Of a DNA stretch of 55,545 bases, positions 19,510-28,907 are shown piece by piece. Location: contig NZ_BAXR01000018.1 of assembly GCF_001310635.1 (NCBI RefSeq), positions 1 to 55,545 on the forward strand, read 5' to 3'. The notes under the pieces were generated by a model. It saw nothing but the letters and a program-made list of their open reading frames with translations. It was not told the origin of the DNA and searched no databases. Positions within the stretch are counted from its first letter, which is position 1. Every line of letters starts with the position of its first letter. The translations under genes and the position numbers were made by a program. This DNA is from Bacillus sp. JCM 19034 (GTDB lineage Bacteria > Bacillota > Bacilli > Bacillales > Bacillaceae_D).

Positions 19510-20406
19510 TTGAAGGAAAAAAGAGGATTATCAGATAAAGTCTTTGATCGAATTAATTGTTTGTTAGTATTTGTAATCGTCTTGCTAGTCATGTATCCAC
19601 TTATCTTTGTTATTAGTGCATCGATTAGTGATCCGGCGGCTGTAAGCACAGGGAGAATGTGGCTTTGGCCCGTTGATATAACATGGGAAGGGTTCCGAAG
19701 GGTGTTTGAAAATGATGCGATTTGGCTTGGTTATAAAAATACTATTATTTATACAATTGTAGGGACGCTTATTCACCTCGTGCTCCTTCTACCAAGTTCA
19801 TACGCTTTATCGCGGAAAGAACTAATGGGAAAAAAATATTTGCTTTGGTTCATTCTGATTACGATGTTATTTAGCGGGGGGCTCATTCCGACCTATTTAG
19901 TCGTCCACTCATTAGGAATGCTTAATACTATTTGGTCGATTGTCATTCCAGGAGTCGTTGGGGCTTGGTCAGTATTAGTGGCACGAACCTTTTTTCAACA
20001 AAGTATCCCAGATCAGTTAGTAGAAGCAGCAAAAATAGATGGTGCATCAGATATTTATATTTTTGTCAGGATTGTTATACCACTGTCTGCACCATTAATC
20101 GCTGTAATGGCCTTGTTCCATGGAGTGAGTATGTGGAATCAGTATTTTAATGCACTAGTCTATATATCCGATAGTGACAAATACCCGTTACAGCTGGTCT
20201 TAAGACAGATCCTCATTGTCAATGAAATTGGTCAGGATGGGACAGGTGAAATTGGGTTAGCGGAATCGCTTGTAGAGCAAGTAAGAAACGCTGCTTTAGT
20301 GAAATATGCAGTCATGATCGTGTCAGCGTTACCGTTATTACTCATCTATCCATTTTTACAGCGCTATTTTGTCAAAGGTGTATTAATCGGATCGGTGAAG
20401 GAGTAG
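19510..20406 (+). CDS. ABC sugar permease, LplC/YtcP type
   Basis: A 298-residue partner permease. I choose TTG 19510, eight bases after AAAGGAG (19495-19501), over GTG 19501, which overlaps that site. Six hydrophobic helices; the EAA loop reads EAAKIDGASDIYIFVRIVIPLS. SGGLIPTYLV and MWNQYFNALVYISD are signatures of the LplC/YtcP group. The gene begins 13 bases after the first permease stop and is clearly in the same operon. The ending FVKGVLIGSVKE is the typical C-terminus of this family. Confidence 0.9.
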   Translation: MKEKRGLSDKVFDRINCLLVFVIVLLVMYPLIFVISASISDPAAVSTGRMWLWPVDITWEGFRRVFENDAIWLGYKNTIIYTIVGTLIHLVLLLPSSYALSRKELMGKKYLLWFILITMLFSGGLIPTYLVVHSLGMLNTIWSIVIPGVVGAWSVLVARTFFQQSIPDQLVEAAKIDGASDIYIFVRIVIPLSAPLIAVMALFHGVSMWNQYFNALVYISDSDKYPLQLVLRQILIVNEIGQDGTGEIGLAESLVEQVRNAALVKYAVMIVSALPLLLIYPFLQRYFVKGVLIGSVKE

Positions 20407-20426
20407 ATAGATGTGGAGGATAGGGA

Positions 20427-21014
20427 ATGAATAGATACTATCTTATTTGCCAATGGATTACGAGATTTGTTTATTTGAATATTCTATGGGTCAGCTTCAC
20501 CATTATAGGGTTAGGAGTATTTGGACTGATGCCAGCTACATCGGCGATGTTTGCCGTCGTAAGAAAATGGGTGAGTGCGAACAAGGATATTCCTATATTT
20601 GCTACCTTTTGGCGAACATATAAAACGGAATTTAAACTATCTAATTTCGCAGGCTTTTTCTTTTTTAGCTCGGGCTACTTGTTAATTATTGAGCTTCGTA
20701 TTTTATTTGGACAAGAGCAAATGATCTATTTATTCGGTGTAGCAGGTGTTGTTATTTTATTATTCGTACTTGGGATTATAGTGCTGTATTTCTTTCCCGT
20801 GTTCGTTCACTATGAGCTAAGTTTAGCGAACTATGTAAAGTGGCCATTTATTTTAGCGATGGTGCATCCGTTAATGACGGGATTCCTTTTGGTTAGTTTA
20901 GCTAGTATCTATTATTTCATCTATTCTACTATTCCAATTTTATTGTTCTTATTCGGTGGTAGTGTGACGGCTATATCGTTACATGGGGTGTATCGAAAAC
21001 GTTTAAACATGTAA
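20427..21014 (+). CDS. DUF624 (YesL-like) membrane protein
   Basis: A 195-residue protein with about five hydrophobic helices. FGLMPATSAMFAVVRKWVS near residue 33 is the core signature of the DUF624/YesL family, which nearly always lies beside LplABC-type importers and polysaccharide-degradation genes in Firmicutes. Its function is unknown; an accessory or signalling role to the importer is inferred from context only. It starts 21 bases after the second permease gene. Confidence 0.85.
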   Translation: MNRYYLICQWITRFVYLNILWVSFTIIGLGVFGLMPATSAMFAVVRKWVSANKDIPIFATFWRTYKTEFKLSNFAGFFFFSSGYLLIIELRILFGQEQMIYLFGVAGVVILLFVLGIIVLYFFPVFVHYELSLANYVKWPFILAMVHPLMTGFLLVSLASIYYFIYSTIPILLFLFGGSVTAISLHGVYRKRLNM

Positions 21015-21056
21015 AAACAAAAGAAGTTTCCATTGTCTAGGAGGGAGAAGGAATTT

Positions 21057-22109
21057 ATGCTACGAGTTGGTGTTATTGGGGTTGGATCGATTTCAAGATC
21101 ACATATCCAAGCTTATAAGCAAAATGAACAAGTAGAGCTTGTTGCCTTATGTGATATACATCAGGAACGCTTACAGGAAAAAGGGCACGAATATAGTGTA
21201 GATAAGCTATATGTAGATTATATCGAACTTCTTCAACAAGAAGATATCGATGCCGTTAGTATTTGCACTTGGAATAACACACATGCTGAAATTGCAATAG
21301 CAGCCTTAGAAGCAAATAAACATGTGTTAGTTGAGAAGCCACTAAGCTTAAATGTGAAAGAAGCGTTAGCTGTTCAAGAAGCAGCTAGAAAGAGCGATAA
21401 AATTGTCCAAGTTGGATTTGTCAGACGACATGCAGACTCGATCAAACTATTAAAAACATTTATTGATCAGCAGGAGTTAGGCCAAATTTATTATGCGAAA
21501 GCATCCTTTCTTCGCAGGATAGGGAATCCTGGAGGATGGTTCAGTGATCAGAAGAAATCTGGTGGCGGCCCTTTAATTGATCTCGGTGTACATATGATTG
21601 ATCTATGCTGGTATTTGATGGGGAAGCCGCGTCCTGTTTCAGTTAGTGGAAACTCCTATTATCAGTTAGGTAATCGAAGTCATATTGAGCATCTGTCTTT
21701 TTACAAAGCAGCCGATTATGATCCGACATTAAACGATGTCGAAGATCTAACGAATGCCTTAATTCGTTTTGAAAACGGTGCTTCCTTGTTTGTCGATGTA
21801 AGCTTTACGTTACATGCACCTCATAATACAACAGCTGCGAGTATTTATGGTGATAAAGGTGGGGCAGTTATGGAACCGAAGCTTGAAATCGTGACAGAGA
21901 AACACAATACGATCATAAATAGTACGCCGCAAATCGACCGACCGAGCTTTGATTTTGCCAATGCATTTGCCAATGAGATCAATCACTTTGTTAATTGCTG
22001 TTTGCAAGGGCAAGAAACCATTGCTCCTGTAGGAGATGGTGTCCAAGTGATGGCAATGTTAGAGGGCATTCACGAATCAGCTCAAACGAAAAAAGAGATT
22101 TATTTATAA
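21057..22109 (+). CDS. Gfo/Idh/MocA-family NAD(P)-dependent oxidoreductase
   Basis: A 350-residue enzyme. N-terminal Rossmann fold with GVIGVGSISRSH (GxGxxS), then the family motif VEKPLS, in which Lys lies near the nicotinamide. The C-terminal alpha/beta domain carries GGGPLIDLGVHMIDL, whose Asp and His are the usual catalytic pair. Start ATG 21057 after AGGAGGGAG; the frame opens upstream at 21033 but without a ribosome site. Likely substrates are inositols, sugars or uronic acids imported by the operon's transporter. Confidence 0.9.
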   Translation: MLRVGVIGVGSISRSHIQAYKQNEQVELVALCDIHQERLQEKGHEYSVDKLYVDYIELLQQEDIDAVSICTWNNTHAEIAIAALEANKHVLVEKPLSLNVKEALAVQEAARKSDKIVQVGFVRRHADSIKLLKTFIDQQELGQIYYAKASFLRRIGNPGGWFSDQKKSGGGPLIDLGVHMIDLCWYLMGKPRPVSVSGNSYYQLGNRSHIEHLSFYKAADYDPTLNDVEDLTNALIRFENGASLFVDVSFTLHAPHNTTAASIYGDKGGAVMEPKLEIVTEKHNTIINSTPQIDRPSFDFANAFANEINHFVNCCLQGQETIAPVGDGVQVMAMLEGIHESAQTKKEIYL

Positions 22110-22125
22110 AACTGGAGGGACAATC

Positions 22126-22806
22126 ATGGCTGTCATTATAGTAGGAGATATTCAACCAAGTAAGTCTCTAAAAGTACTCGTTTCTGATGCCGTTAGTGAC
22201 GGCTGTAATTGGATGACGAATCGCTCGGTACAAAAATGTGTACAGCTAGCTAAACAAGGGCACAAAATGTATTTGCCTGCTGAAACGGCAATGAGTAGTG
22301 ATGAGTTGATTGGATGTCATGTATATTTTGAATTGGAATGTCTCCCTTTCTATAGCAAAGCAAAAGAAATGATTCAACAAGGTGATCGACCGTCCGGGGT
22401 GTTCCGATATCGACGTAAATTAAAAACAAATGGACATTTTGAATCTATGATTAGTGATTTGTATGTACTATCACGGTTGTTCGGAAATCCGTTGGATACT
22501 CATGTCAAACAGTCAAAAGCAGGTGTGAATCCAGCACATACAATTGTCACGTTAGATTTTGGAAATGGACGAATCGCACATCTAGAATACACTGAATCAG
22601 AACAAAAGCAAATTGAACTAGAGTGGAGTGGGATCGGTAAGATCATTGAATTTAATAGTGAAGAAATGGTGTCACTTTCTACTGAAACGAATACATTAAC
22701 GATTCCAATACAGAACATATTCAAACATGCTCAATTAGTTAATCAGCAATTACTAGATCAATTACAAGGAATTGAGCATATGCTTACAGGAGGTGTTCAG
22801 TCATGA
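22126..22806 (+). CDS. Short Gfo/Idh/MocA-like protein without a nucleotide-binding motif
   Basis: A 226-residue protein between two full oxidoreductase genes. Its second half (SDLYVLSRLFGNP, HTIVTLDFGNGRIAHLEY, GIGKIIEFNSEEM) resembles the C-terminal substrate domain of Gfo/Idh/MocA enzymes, but the first 60 residues lack GxGxx(G/A/S) and there is no EKP motif. It may be a non-catalytic partner subunit or a degenerate duplicate. The frame is intact, with GGAGGGAC before ATG 22126, and its TGA overlaps the next ATG (22803), so it is translationally coupled, which argues for use. Resemblance is judged by eye. Confidence 0.6.
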   Translation: MAVIIVGDIQPSKSLKVLVSDAVSDGCNWMTNRSVQKCVQLAKQGHKMYLPAETAMSSDELIGCHVYFELECLPFYSKAKEMIQQGDRPSGVFRYRRKLKTNGHFESMISDLYVLSRLFGNPLDTHVKQSKAGVNPAHTIVTLDFGNGRIAHLEYTESEQKQIELEWSGIGKIIEFNSEEMVSLSTETNTLTIPIQNIFKHAQLVNQQLLDQLQGIEHMLTGGVQS

Positions 22807-23777
22807 AAATTGGTATGATGAGCTTTGCCCATATGCATGCCAATAGCTATGCGAGAGCTTTGCTAAAGCAACCAGATGTTGAGTTAGTCGGTATATTTGA
22901 CGATGATATTAAAAGAGGCCAAGCTGTAGCAAAGCAGTACGAGACGGTGCATTATTCCGAACAATCGGCTTTTCTTCACCAACCAATGGATGCAGTAATC
23001 ATCTGTAGTGAAAACATACGGCATAAAGAGATGGTTATCAATGCAGCTAAAGCGAAAAAACATATTCTATGTGAAAAGCCGATAGCCACAACTGTATCCG
23101 ATGCAAAAGAAATGATTCGCGAATGTGAAGAAAATGAAGTCATTTTACAAATTGCTTTCCCGGTACGGTATCGTGACCCAATTATTCAGTTAAAAGAGCT
23201 GGTTGAACGAGGAGAACTTGGGGACATCATCGCTATTCGTACGACGAATCGTGGACAAAACCCCGGCGGCTGGTTCGTCGATGAAGCGTTAGCTGGTGGT
23301 GGTGCGGTTCTTGATCATACCGTACATATGATTGATATAATGCGTTGGTATTTAGGTAAGGAAGTAACCGAAGTGAAAGCACACACGTTCATATTTTCAC
23401 GATATTGATATTGATGATGCAGGTATTCTAACGTTGGAGTTTGAAAATGGTGTGATTGCGACGCATGACGCTAGCTGGTCTCGTTTTAAACAATACCCAA
23501 CGTGGGGAGATGTGACAATTGAAGTCATTGGTACAAAGCAATCCGTTAAGGTCGACTCCTTAAAGGAGCATATCCGCATATTCGAATCAAAAGAGAAGTC
23601 TTTGCATCAAGTGTTTTATGGAAATAGTATGGACGAAGGTTTAATTAAGGATTTTGTCCAATGTGTACGTAAAAAAGAGAGCCTTTCATTTCAGGGTATG
23701 ACGGATTAAAAGCATTGGAGGTAGCTCTAGCCGCATATGAATCAAGCACCGAGAACAAAACGGTTAGACTAGGCTAA
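22803..23777 (+). CDS. Second Gfo/Idh/MocA-family oxidoreductase (two frameshifts)
   Basis: ATG 22803 overlaps the preceding TGA. The frame shifts at TTTT 23394-23397 (one extra T) and near 23697 (one missing T). Corrected, the protein is about 324 residues, ending KALEVALAAYESS...VRLG. Features: the N-terminal strand KIGMMSFAHMHANSYAR, where the usual GxGxxG is replaced by MMSFAHMHA, as in a known subset of the family; CEKPIA; and GGGAVLDHTVHMIDIMRWYLG with the catalytic Asp and His. It is the last gene of cluster I and is closed by a strong terminator. Confidence 0.82.
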
Positions 23778-23793
23778 CAATGTAGCTATGTTG

Positions 23794-23830
23794 AAAAAAG
23801 GGAATTCGATTTTTTCGAATTCCCTTTTTT
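23794..23830 (+). terminator. Terminator of cluster I
   Basis: AAAAAAGGGAATTCGA pairs perfectly with TCGAATTCCCTTTTTT around a short loop, giving a long stem and a T-tract. Confidence 0.9.
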
Positions 23831-24168
23831 CGTACTGAGTAAGTTAAATGTTCTTATTGATTTTCTAAAGCCCTTTTTATAGACTAATGGATTTGTAACA
23901 CCCCATTCGCCACCCTGCAAATAATTAACGTCACTTACATCAATTTAGCAACTTTTAATCTTAATTCTTATACAAACAGTGAAGGCATTTATCTTTGGAT
24001 AAGTGCCTTTAATATCTTCTTAGTAAAAAGTTAATAGTTAGTAAACATTGTCTTAACATTGCAGAATTATACTTAAAAAAGCATAAATGAACAAATTAAT
24101 GCAAAAATATTGTTTATTTATGCTCGAATAGAGATTAATAGGATAGACGCACAGATTAGGAGATAGCG
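23831..24168 (+). promoter_or_regulatory. Promoter/operator region of cluster II
   Basis: No gene is seen. AAGGCATTTATC at 23982-23993 pairs with GATAAGTGCCTT at 23998-24009, a second terminator-like hairpin. A good -10 hexamer TATACT lies at 24068-24073 within a very AT-rich stretch; no clear -35 at ideal spacing. The inverted repeat described separately at 24080-24124 begins just downstream of it. Confidence 0.5.
24080..24124 (+). promoter_or_regulatory. Candidate DeoR-type operator, 15-bp inverted repeat
   Basis: AGCATAAATGAACAA at 24080-24094 and TTGTTTATTTATGCT at 24110-24124 are inverted copies with one mismatch in 15, separated by 15 bases. The repeat starts seven bases after a TATACT -10 box and so would cover the transcription start of cluster II. 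The cluster encodes its own DeoR regulator (26167), the natural candidate to bind it. Confidence 0.6.
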
Positions 24169-24978
24169 ATGAACAAAGTTGAAGGACTGATTATAGACCT
24201 TGATGGCACGATATACAAAGGTAATGAAGCAATTGAAGGCTCAAAAGAGACGATTCAGTTTCTAAGAGAAAAAGAGATGAAATTCGTATTTCTAAGTAAT
24301 AGAGGCAATATTTCAAGAAGAATGTGCAAGCAGAAGTTAAAGGAAATGGGGATTGATGTCAATGAGGAAGAGATCCTACTAACGTCGTCTGTTGCAGCCT
24401 CCTATTTGAAAGCAAGTTACCCTAAAGATGCTGTCTGGTTTCTCGGAGGCAACGGATTAAAAGAGGAGTTAGAGCTAGAAAACGTTACGTTAGCAAAACA
24501 GCCTGAGAGAGCGGATTGGTTATTAATTACATTACATGAGGAGCTTACATATCATGATCTGAACTTAGCCTTTCGGGCTGTTCGAAATGGTGCCAAAATA
24601 ATGGCTACTAATACGGACAAAATAGTACCGACTGCTGACGGGGAGTCGATTGATGTAGCAGGAATCATTGCTGCAATTGTAGCAACTACAGAAAAAGAGG
24701 TGGACGTCGTAATTGGAAAGCCATCTAGCATGATGGCTACAGCAGCCGTTGACACCCTTGGAACTTCTTTTGAACAGTGCCTTGTAATCGGTGATAGTCT
24801 TGCATCTGATATTTCATTAGGAAATTTACATGGGATGCAATCAGCGTTAGTTTTAACTGGAAATAATACTATATTTGATTGCAAGCATAGTGAGTGGAAA
24901 CCAGATTTTGTGTGGGATTCAATTGAGAATCTTCAGGATTGGTTTATTTTAAGAGAAAACGAGGAGCAAAAAATATGA
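24169..24978 (+). CDS. HAD-superfamily sugar-phosphate phosphatase, NagD/AraL type
   Basis: A 269-residue class IIA HAD phosphatase. Motif I is DLDGTIYKG (nucleophile Asp and acid/base Asp), motif II FLSNRG, motif III the Lys in VIGKPSS, and motif IV GDSLASDI. The C2 cap and length match NagD/AraL, promiscuous phosphatases of sugar and glycerol phosphates. In the B. subtilis arabinose operon araL directly precedes araM (glycerol-1-phosphate dehydrogenase); the same order occurs here. Its stop overlaps the next ATG (24975-24978), so the two are coupled. It may remove excess sugar phosphate or act directly in the pathway. Confidence 0.88.
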   Translation: MNKVEGLIIDLDGTIYKGNEAIEGSKETIQFLREKEMKFVFLSNRGNISRRMCKQKLKEMGIDVNEEEILLTSSVAASYLKASYPKDAVWFLGGNGLKEELELENVTLAKQPERADWLLITLHEELTYHDLNLAFRAVRNGAKIMATNTDKIVPTADGESIDVAGIIAAIVATTEKEVDVVIGKPSSMMATAAVDTLGTSFEQCLVIGDSLASDISLGNLHGMQSALVLTGNNTIFDCKHSEWKPDFVWDSIENLQDWFILRENEEQKI

Positions 24979-26141
24979 CGTTCACAACATTAAAAGATTT
25001 ACAAATAGAAAAAGAACACGTTAATGAAAATTTCCCGAAAGAAATTGTAATTCAATCAAACGCGATTGCAGAAGTAGCAACGTATTTACTATCTAGAAAG
25101 TGGACGAACATCCTAATAGTTGGAGACGATAATACAATCGATGCAGCGGGTCATAAAGTGAATAAATCTTTGATTAATGCTGAATTTAATTCGCACATCA
25201 CAATGGTTGAACATGATCACTTGGGTGATGTTATAGCAGATGAAGCGTCAATTATACAAGTGATGATAGATGGGAAAAGAACGAAAGCAGAAGTTATGTT
25301 GGCCGTTGGCGGAGGGACCATTCATGATATTGTCCGTTTTACTTCACATATGATAGGGATTCCGTTTATTTCCGTTCCAACAGCCCCTCAGTTGATGGTT
25401 TTAGCTCTATGGGAGCACCGATCATTTTCAGAGGAATTAAGAAAACGTATCAAACAACGGGACCAGATGCCATATTTGCTGATTTAGAAATTATTAAAAA
25501 TGCTCCTAAAGAACTTATTGCAGCAGGTTTTGGGGACATGCTTGCTAAGTACACGTCATTATTTGATTGGGAATTCGAGTCGATTGTAACGAATGAAGAA
25601 TATTTAGAGAAATCCGCTGAACTAACTAGATCTGCATTGGAAGAGTGTGTGAAACATGTTCACTCTATTGCAAAAGGTGAGGAGGAAGGGTTATATGTGC
25701 TAACTTCTGCTTTAATTACATCTGGATTAGCTATGCTTCTTTACGGAAAGTCTCACCCGGCTTCTGGTGCAGAGCATCACTTATCCCATTATTGGGAAAT
25801 GGAATTTCTGAAAAAAGGAAAAAGGCAACTATTACACGGAGCAAAAGTGGGCGTAGTGTATGGAAATGAGTCATTTTTATCATGAGTTAGCAAAGAAAGA
25901 TCAAACCGACGGTCTATATTCAGTAGTAAATAACTGGGTAGAAATTAGAAATCGAATTGCAATGATACCAACAGCAGCTGAGCTTAAATCCCTTTTATTA
26001 ATAGTGGGTGGTCCTACCTCAATAGAAGAACTTGGCATTAAACCTGAATTATTGAAGAGAAGTATGTTAAGAGCACATGAAGTTCGCCCGAATCGTTTTA
26101 CTTTATTAAAAGCGTACAACGAGCAACGTGAAGCTCAGTAA
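24975..26141 (+). CDS. egsA: sn-Glycerol-1-phosphate dehydrogenase, AraM/EgsA type (two frameshifts)
   Basis: Restoring one T near 25388 and removing one base near 25855 gives about 388 residues, close to B. subtilis AraM/EgsA (394). The enzyme interconverts sn-glycerol-1-phosphate and dihydroxyacetone phosphate with NAD(P)H. Signs: [13 protein letters not shown] (NAD-binding Gly-rich turn), [17 protein letters not shown] (recovered across the first shift), [26 protein letters not shown] and LLHGAKVGV; Asp and the two His segments form the metal site. ATG 24975 overlaps the HAD stop, with GAGGAG upstream. In archaea this enzyme makes the lipid backbone; in B. subtilis it feeds PcrB. No PcrB is here; the neighbours are catabolic. 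Confidence 0.9.
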
Positions 26142-26166
26142 TTTTAAAGAAGGGAGGCAGTACAAA

Positions 26167-26925
26167 TTGTTACCGGCTGAGAGAAAAATGAAAATTTTAG
26201 AATATGTTAGAAAGCATAAAACAGCAACCGTTAGTAGCCTTGCTGATGAGTTTAACGTTCATGAAGCAACAGTGCGTAGAGATTTATCAGAGATTGAGAA
26301 GGAAGGTTTTCTAAAACGAACACATGGTGGTGTAGTAATCGACCAATGGACGAATGAAGAACGCCCCTTTCACGAAAGAACGACGCAAAACTACGAAGAG
26401 AAAATGAGAATAGGAAAGAAGGCTGCTAGCTTCGTAGAAGATGGCGATACATTGATAATTGATTCTGGCACAACGACGCAACACATTGCCAAAAACTTAG
26501 TAAATCATAAAAACATTACCGTTGTTACGAATGATATGAATGTAGCTGCCGAGTTACGTTATGCATCAGACGTAACTGTGATAGTAACTGGAGGTGAATT
26601 GTATCCAGAAGCTATATGCTAAATGGAATATATACAGATTATGTGTTGAATTCATTACATGTTCTAAAAGCATTTATTGGAACGCCAGCTTTCCACCCAA
26701 AACACGCTGATGCATATGGAAGAAAGGCTCATTCCGGCAAAGCAAAGCATGATTAAAGCGGCACAAGAAATTTTTGTTGTTACAGATCATAGCAAGATTG
26801 GCAAGGTGGCTCTTCATACGTATGCACCAATAAATCAAATTCAAAATTTAATTACTGGTGAAGAAGTTCCTGACCTAGATATAGAACCATTCAAAGAAGC
26901 TGGAATTAATGTGTATACGGTTTAA
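26167..26925 (+). CDS. DeoR-family transcriptional regulator (two frameshifts)
   Basis: TTG 26167 follows GGGAGG at proper distance. Adding one A at 26609-26610 and removing one A from 26699-26702 gives about 252 residues. N-terminal winged helix: ERKMKILEYVRKHKTATVSSLADEF followed by EATVRRDLSEIEKEGFLKRTHGG. C-terminal sugar-phosphate sensor: DSGTTTQHIAKNL, VVTNDMNVAAEL and VVTDHSKIGKVA. DeoR/GlpR proteins are normally repressors released by a phosphorylated intermediate; here a glycerol or triose phosphate is plausible. Likely target is the inverted repeat at 24080-24124. It lies inside the operon it should control. Confidence 0.87.
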
Positions 26926-26961
26926 AGTGAGTTCACTAATTTTAGATTTGGAGGGAGAACT

Positions 26962-28005
26962 GTGGCATCGATTGAGTTTAAAAACGTAACAAAGAAATTT
27001 GATAAACAACCGGTAATTGATTCCCTTAATTTAACGATTGAAGCTGGGAAATTTACGGTATTAGTAGGGCCTTCTGGCTGTGGGAAAACAACGCTTTTGC
27101 GAATGATTGCGGGAATCGATCCTCAAACATCAGGTTCTGTATTAATTGATGGGAAGGATGTGACTGATCTTGCAGCTGGAAAAAGAAAGGTAGCAATGGT
27201 GTTTCAAAACTATGCTTTATATCCAACTATGTCCGTTCGCCAAAATATAGAATTTGGATTGAAAAATAATAAAGTGAGTAAAGCAGAACGTGTGAAATTA
27301 ATAGAGAGTATCAGTAGTTTAGTTGGTCTTAGTGAATATTTAGACCGGAAACCTTCTGCGTTATCGGGCGGTCAACGTCAAAGGGTAGCTTTAGCACGAG
27401 CGATGGTTAAAAAGCCAGCAGTGTTTTTAATGGATGAACCACTTTCGAACCTTGATGCTAAATTACGAGTTCAAATGCGAACAGAATTAATTGAGTTACA
27501 TAAAAAGCTTGGTACTACTTTTGTATACGTAACACACGACCAAGTGGAAGCAATGTCAATGGCCGATAAAATTATATTAATGAATAAAGGGGAAATCCAA
27601 CAAGAAGCTTCTCCGAAGGAAATTTATCATGAGCCAAACAATTTATTTACGGCACAATTTATGGGGTTGCCACCGATGAATGTAGGAGAACTCGGTTTAG
27701 ATGGAGTTAAATTCGGTTTTCGACCAGAAAGTGCAAATCTAACGATAGAACCGAACACGAAACATTTGTCGTTTCGTGGAAAGATCGTAACGAGAGAAAT
27801 GCTCGGTTCTGAAACGCTTTATCAGGTTAAATACAAAGAGCGATCGTTTATGGTTAAAGCGTTTGAAGATAACCTTTCAGTGGATCAGGAAGTATATCTT
27901 GGAGTTGATAAGTACAAATTATATTTCTTTGATTCTAATGGTCAGAGAATGGAAGCAGAAGATGTGATTAGTCGAGATTATTTTGACGTATTACGGAGGT
28001 ATTAA
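26962..28005 (+). CDS. ugpC: ABC importer ATPase, MsmX/UgpC type
   Basis: A 347-residue ATPase of the CUT1 family. Walker A GPSGCGKTT, Q-loop VFQNYALYP, signature LSGGQRQR, Walker B VFLMDEPLSNLD, and switch His in YVTHDQVEA. A C-terminal regulatory/TOBE domain follows from about residue 235 and is slightly shorter than in MsmX. GTG 26962 follows GGAGGGAG. It is the only CUT1-type ATPase in the window, while three permease pairs need one, so it may serve clusters I and III as B. subtilis MsmX serves several importers. Its 3' end is immediately followed by the permease gene. Confidence 0.92.
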   Translation: MASIEFKNVTKKFDKQPVIDSLNLTIEAGKFTVLVGPSGCGKTTLLRMIAGIDPQTSGSVLIDGKDVTDLAAGKRKVAMVFQNYALYPTMSVRQNIEFGLKNNKVSKAERVKLIESISSLVGLSEYLDRKPSALSGGQRQRVALARAMVKKPAVFLMDEPLSNLDAKLRVQMRTELIELHKKLGTTFVYVTHDQVEAMSMADKIILMNKGEIQQEASPKEIYHEPNNLFTAQFMGLPPMNVGELGLDGVKFGFRPESANLTIEPNTKHLSFRGKIVTREMLGSETLYQVKYKERSFMVKAFEDNLSVDQEVYLGVDKYKLYFFDSNGQRMEAEDVISRDYFDVLRRY

Positions 28006-28006
28006 C

Positions 28007-28885
28007 ATGTCCAAACATCAATTGTGGATAAAGATTCGTCCGTATATCATGATAGCACCTGCGATGATTGGAGTATTTATTTTCGTTATTTATCCGATTT
28101 TTTATTTAATCTACTTAAGCTTTTTTAATTACAACCTGATGAATAAGGCTAAAAGCCAATTTATCGGTTTGGATAATTATATTCAAATTTTTAGCCGTAG
28201 TGATTTCTATGTCGTCCTTTCTAATACGTTAACCTACACGTTAGGCGTTGTTATATTCACGATCGCACTCGCTTTACTCTTTGCAGTTTGGTTAAGTAAG
28301 AAATCAAAACTAAATATGATTGTACAAGCAGGAATTTTTACACCTCACATCATTTCAATAGTATCTATTGCATTGGTTTGGTTGTGGTTAATGGAACCTA
28401 ATCTTGGATTTTTAAATTTCATATTAAAAGAGTTAGGGTTACCGACATCACAGTGGTTGCAAAGCTCGAGTACAGCAATGGAGTCTATTATTCTCGTTTC
28501 GGTCTGGGGTAGTGTTGGATACTATACCTTAATTATTATTGCCGCACTTCAAGGTGTATCTCCAAATATTTATGAAGCAGCTGCTTTAGACAATGCGAAT
28601 AAACTTACTGTATTTAGAAAGATTACGATGCCTCTCATATCACCACAGTTATTTTTTATCTTAGTGATTATGACGATTGGGTCATTTAAGGTTTTTGATA
28701 CTGTGCGAATCATGACAGGTGGAGGTCCTAATAACTCGACAAATACGATCGTTTATTACATTTATGAATTTAGAACGACGAATATCGGCTATGCTTCGGC
28801 AACAGGAGTTGTATTAATGGTTTTAATCGGTGTGCTAACAATCCTATACTTTAGGGTTCTGTCAAAAAGAGTTCATTATCAATGA
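28007..28885 (+). CDS. ugpA: ABC permease, UgpA-like
   Basis: A 292-residue permease with six hydrophobic helices. ATG 28007 follows GGAGGT closely and lies one base after the ATPase stop. The beginning RPYIMIAPAMIGVFIFVIYPIF and the EAA loop EAAALDNANKLTVFRKITMPLISP are typical of UgpA/CUT1 proteins. FDTVRIMTGGGPNNST is the strongly conserved segment after the loop. With the next gene it forms the channel for the Ugp-like binding protein at 29790. Confidence 0.9.
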   Translation: MSKHQLWIKIRPYIMIAPAMIGVFIFVIYPIFYLIYLSFFNYNLMNKAKSQFIGLDNYIQIFSRSDFYVVLSNTLTYTLGVVIFTIALALLFAVWLSKKSKLNMIVQAGIFTPHIISIVSIALVWLWLMEPNLGFLNFILKELGLPTSQWLQSSSTAMESIILVSVWGSVGYYTLIIIAALQGVSPNIYEAAALDNANKLTVFRKITMPLISPQLFFILVIMTIGSFKVFDTVRIMTGGGPNNSTNTIVYYIYEFRTTNIGYASATGVVLMVLIGVLTILYFRVLSKRVHYQ

Positions 28886-28907
28886 TAGCTTTTAGGAGTG
28901 AAGTAGG

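Noticed and set aside
24552..24884. 110-codon minus-strand frame inside the HAD gene
   Set aside because: Shadow of the clear HAD phosphatase on the other strand, no ribosome site.
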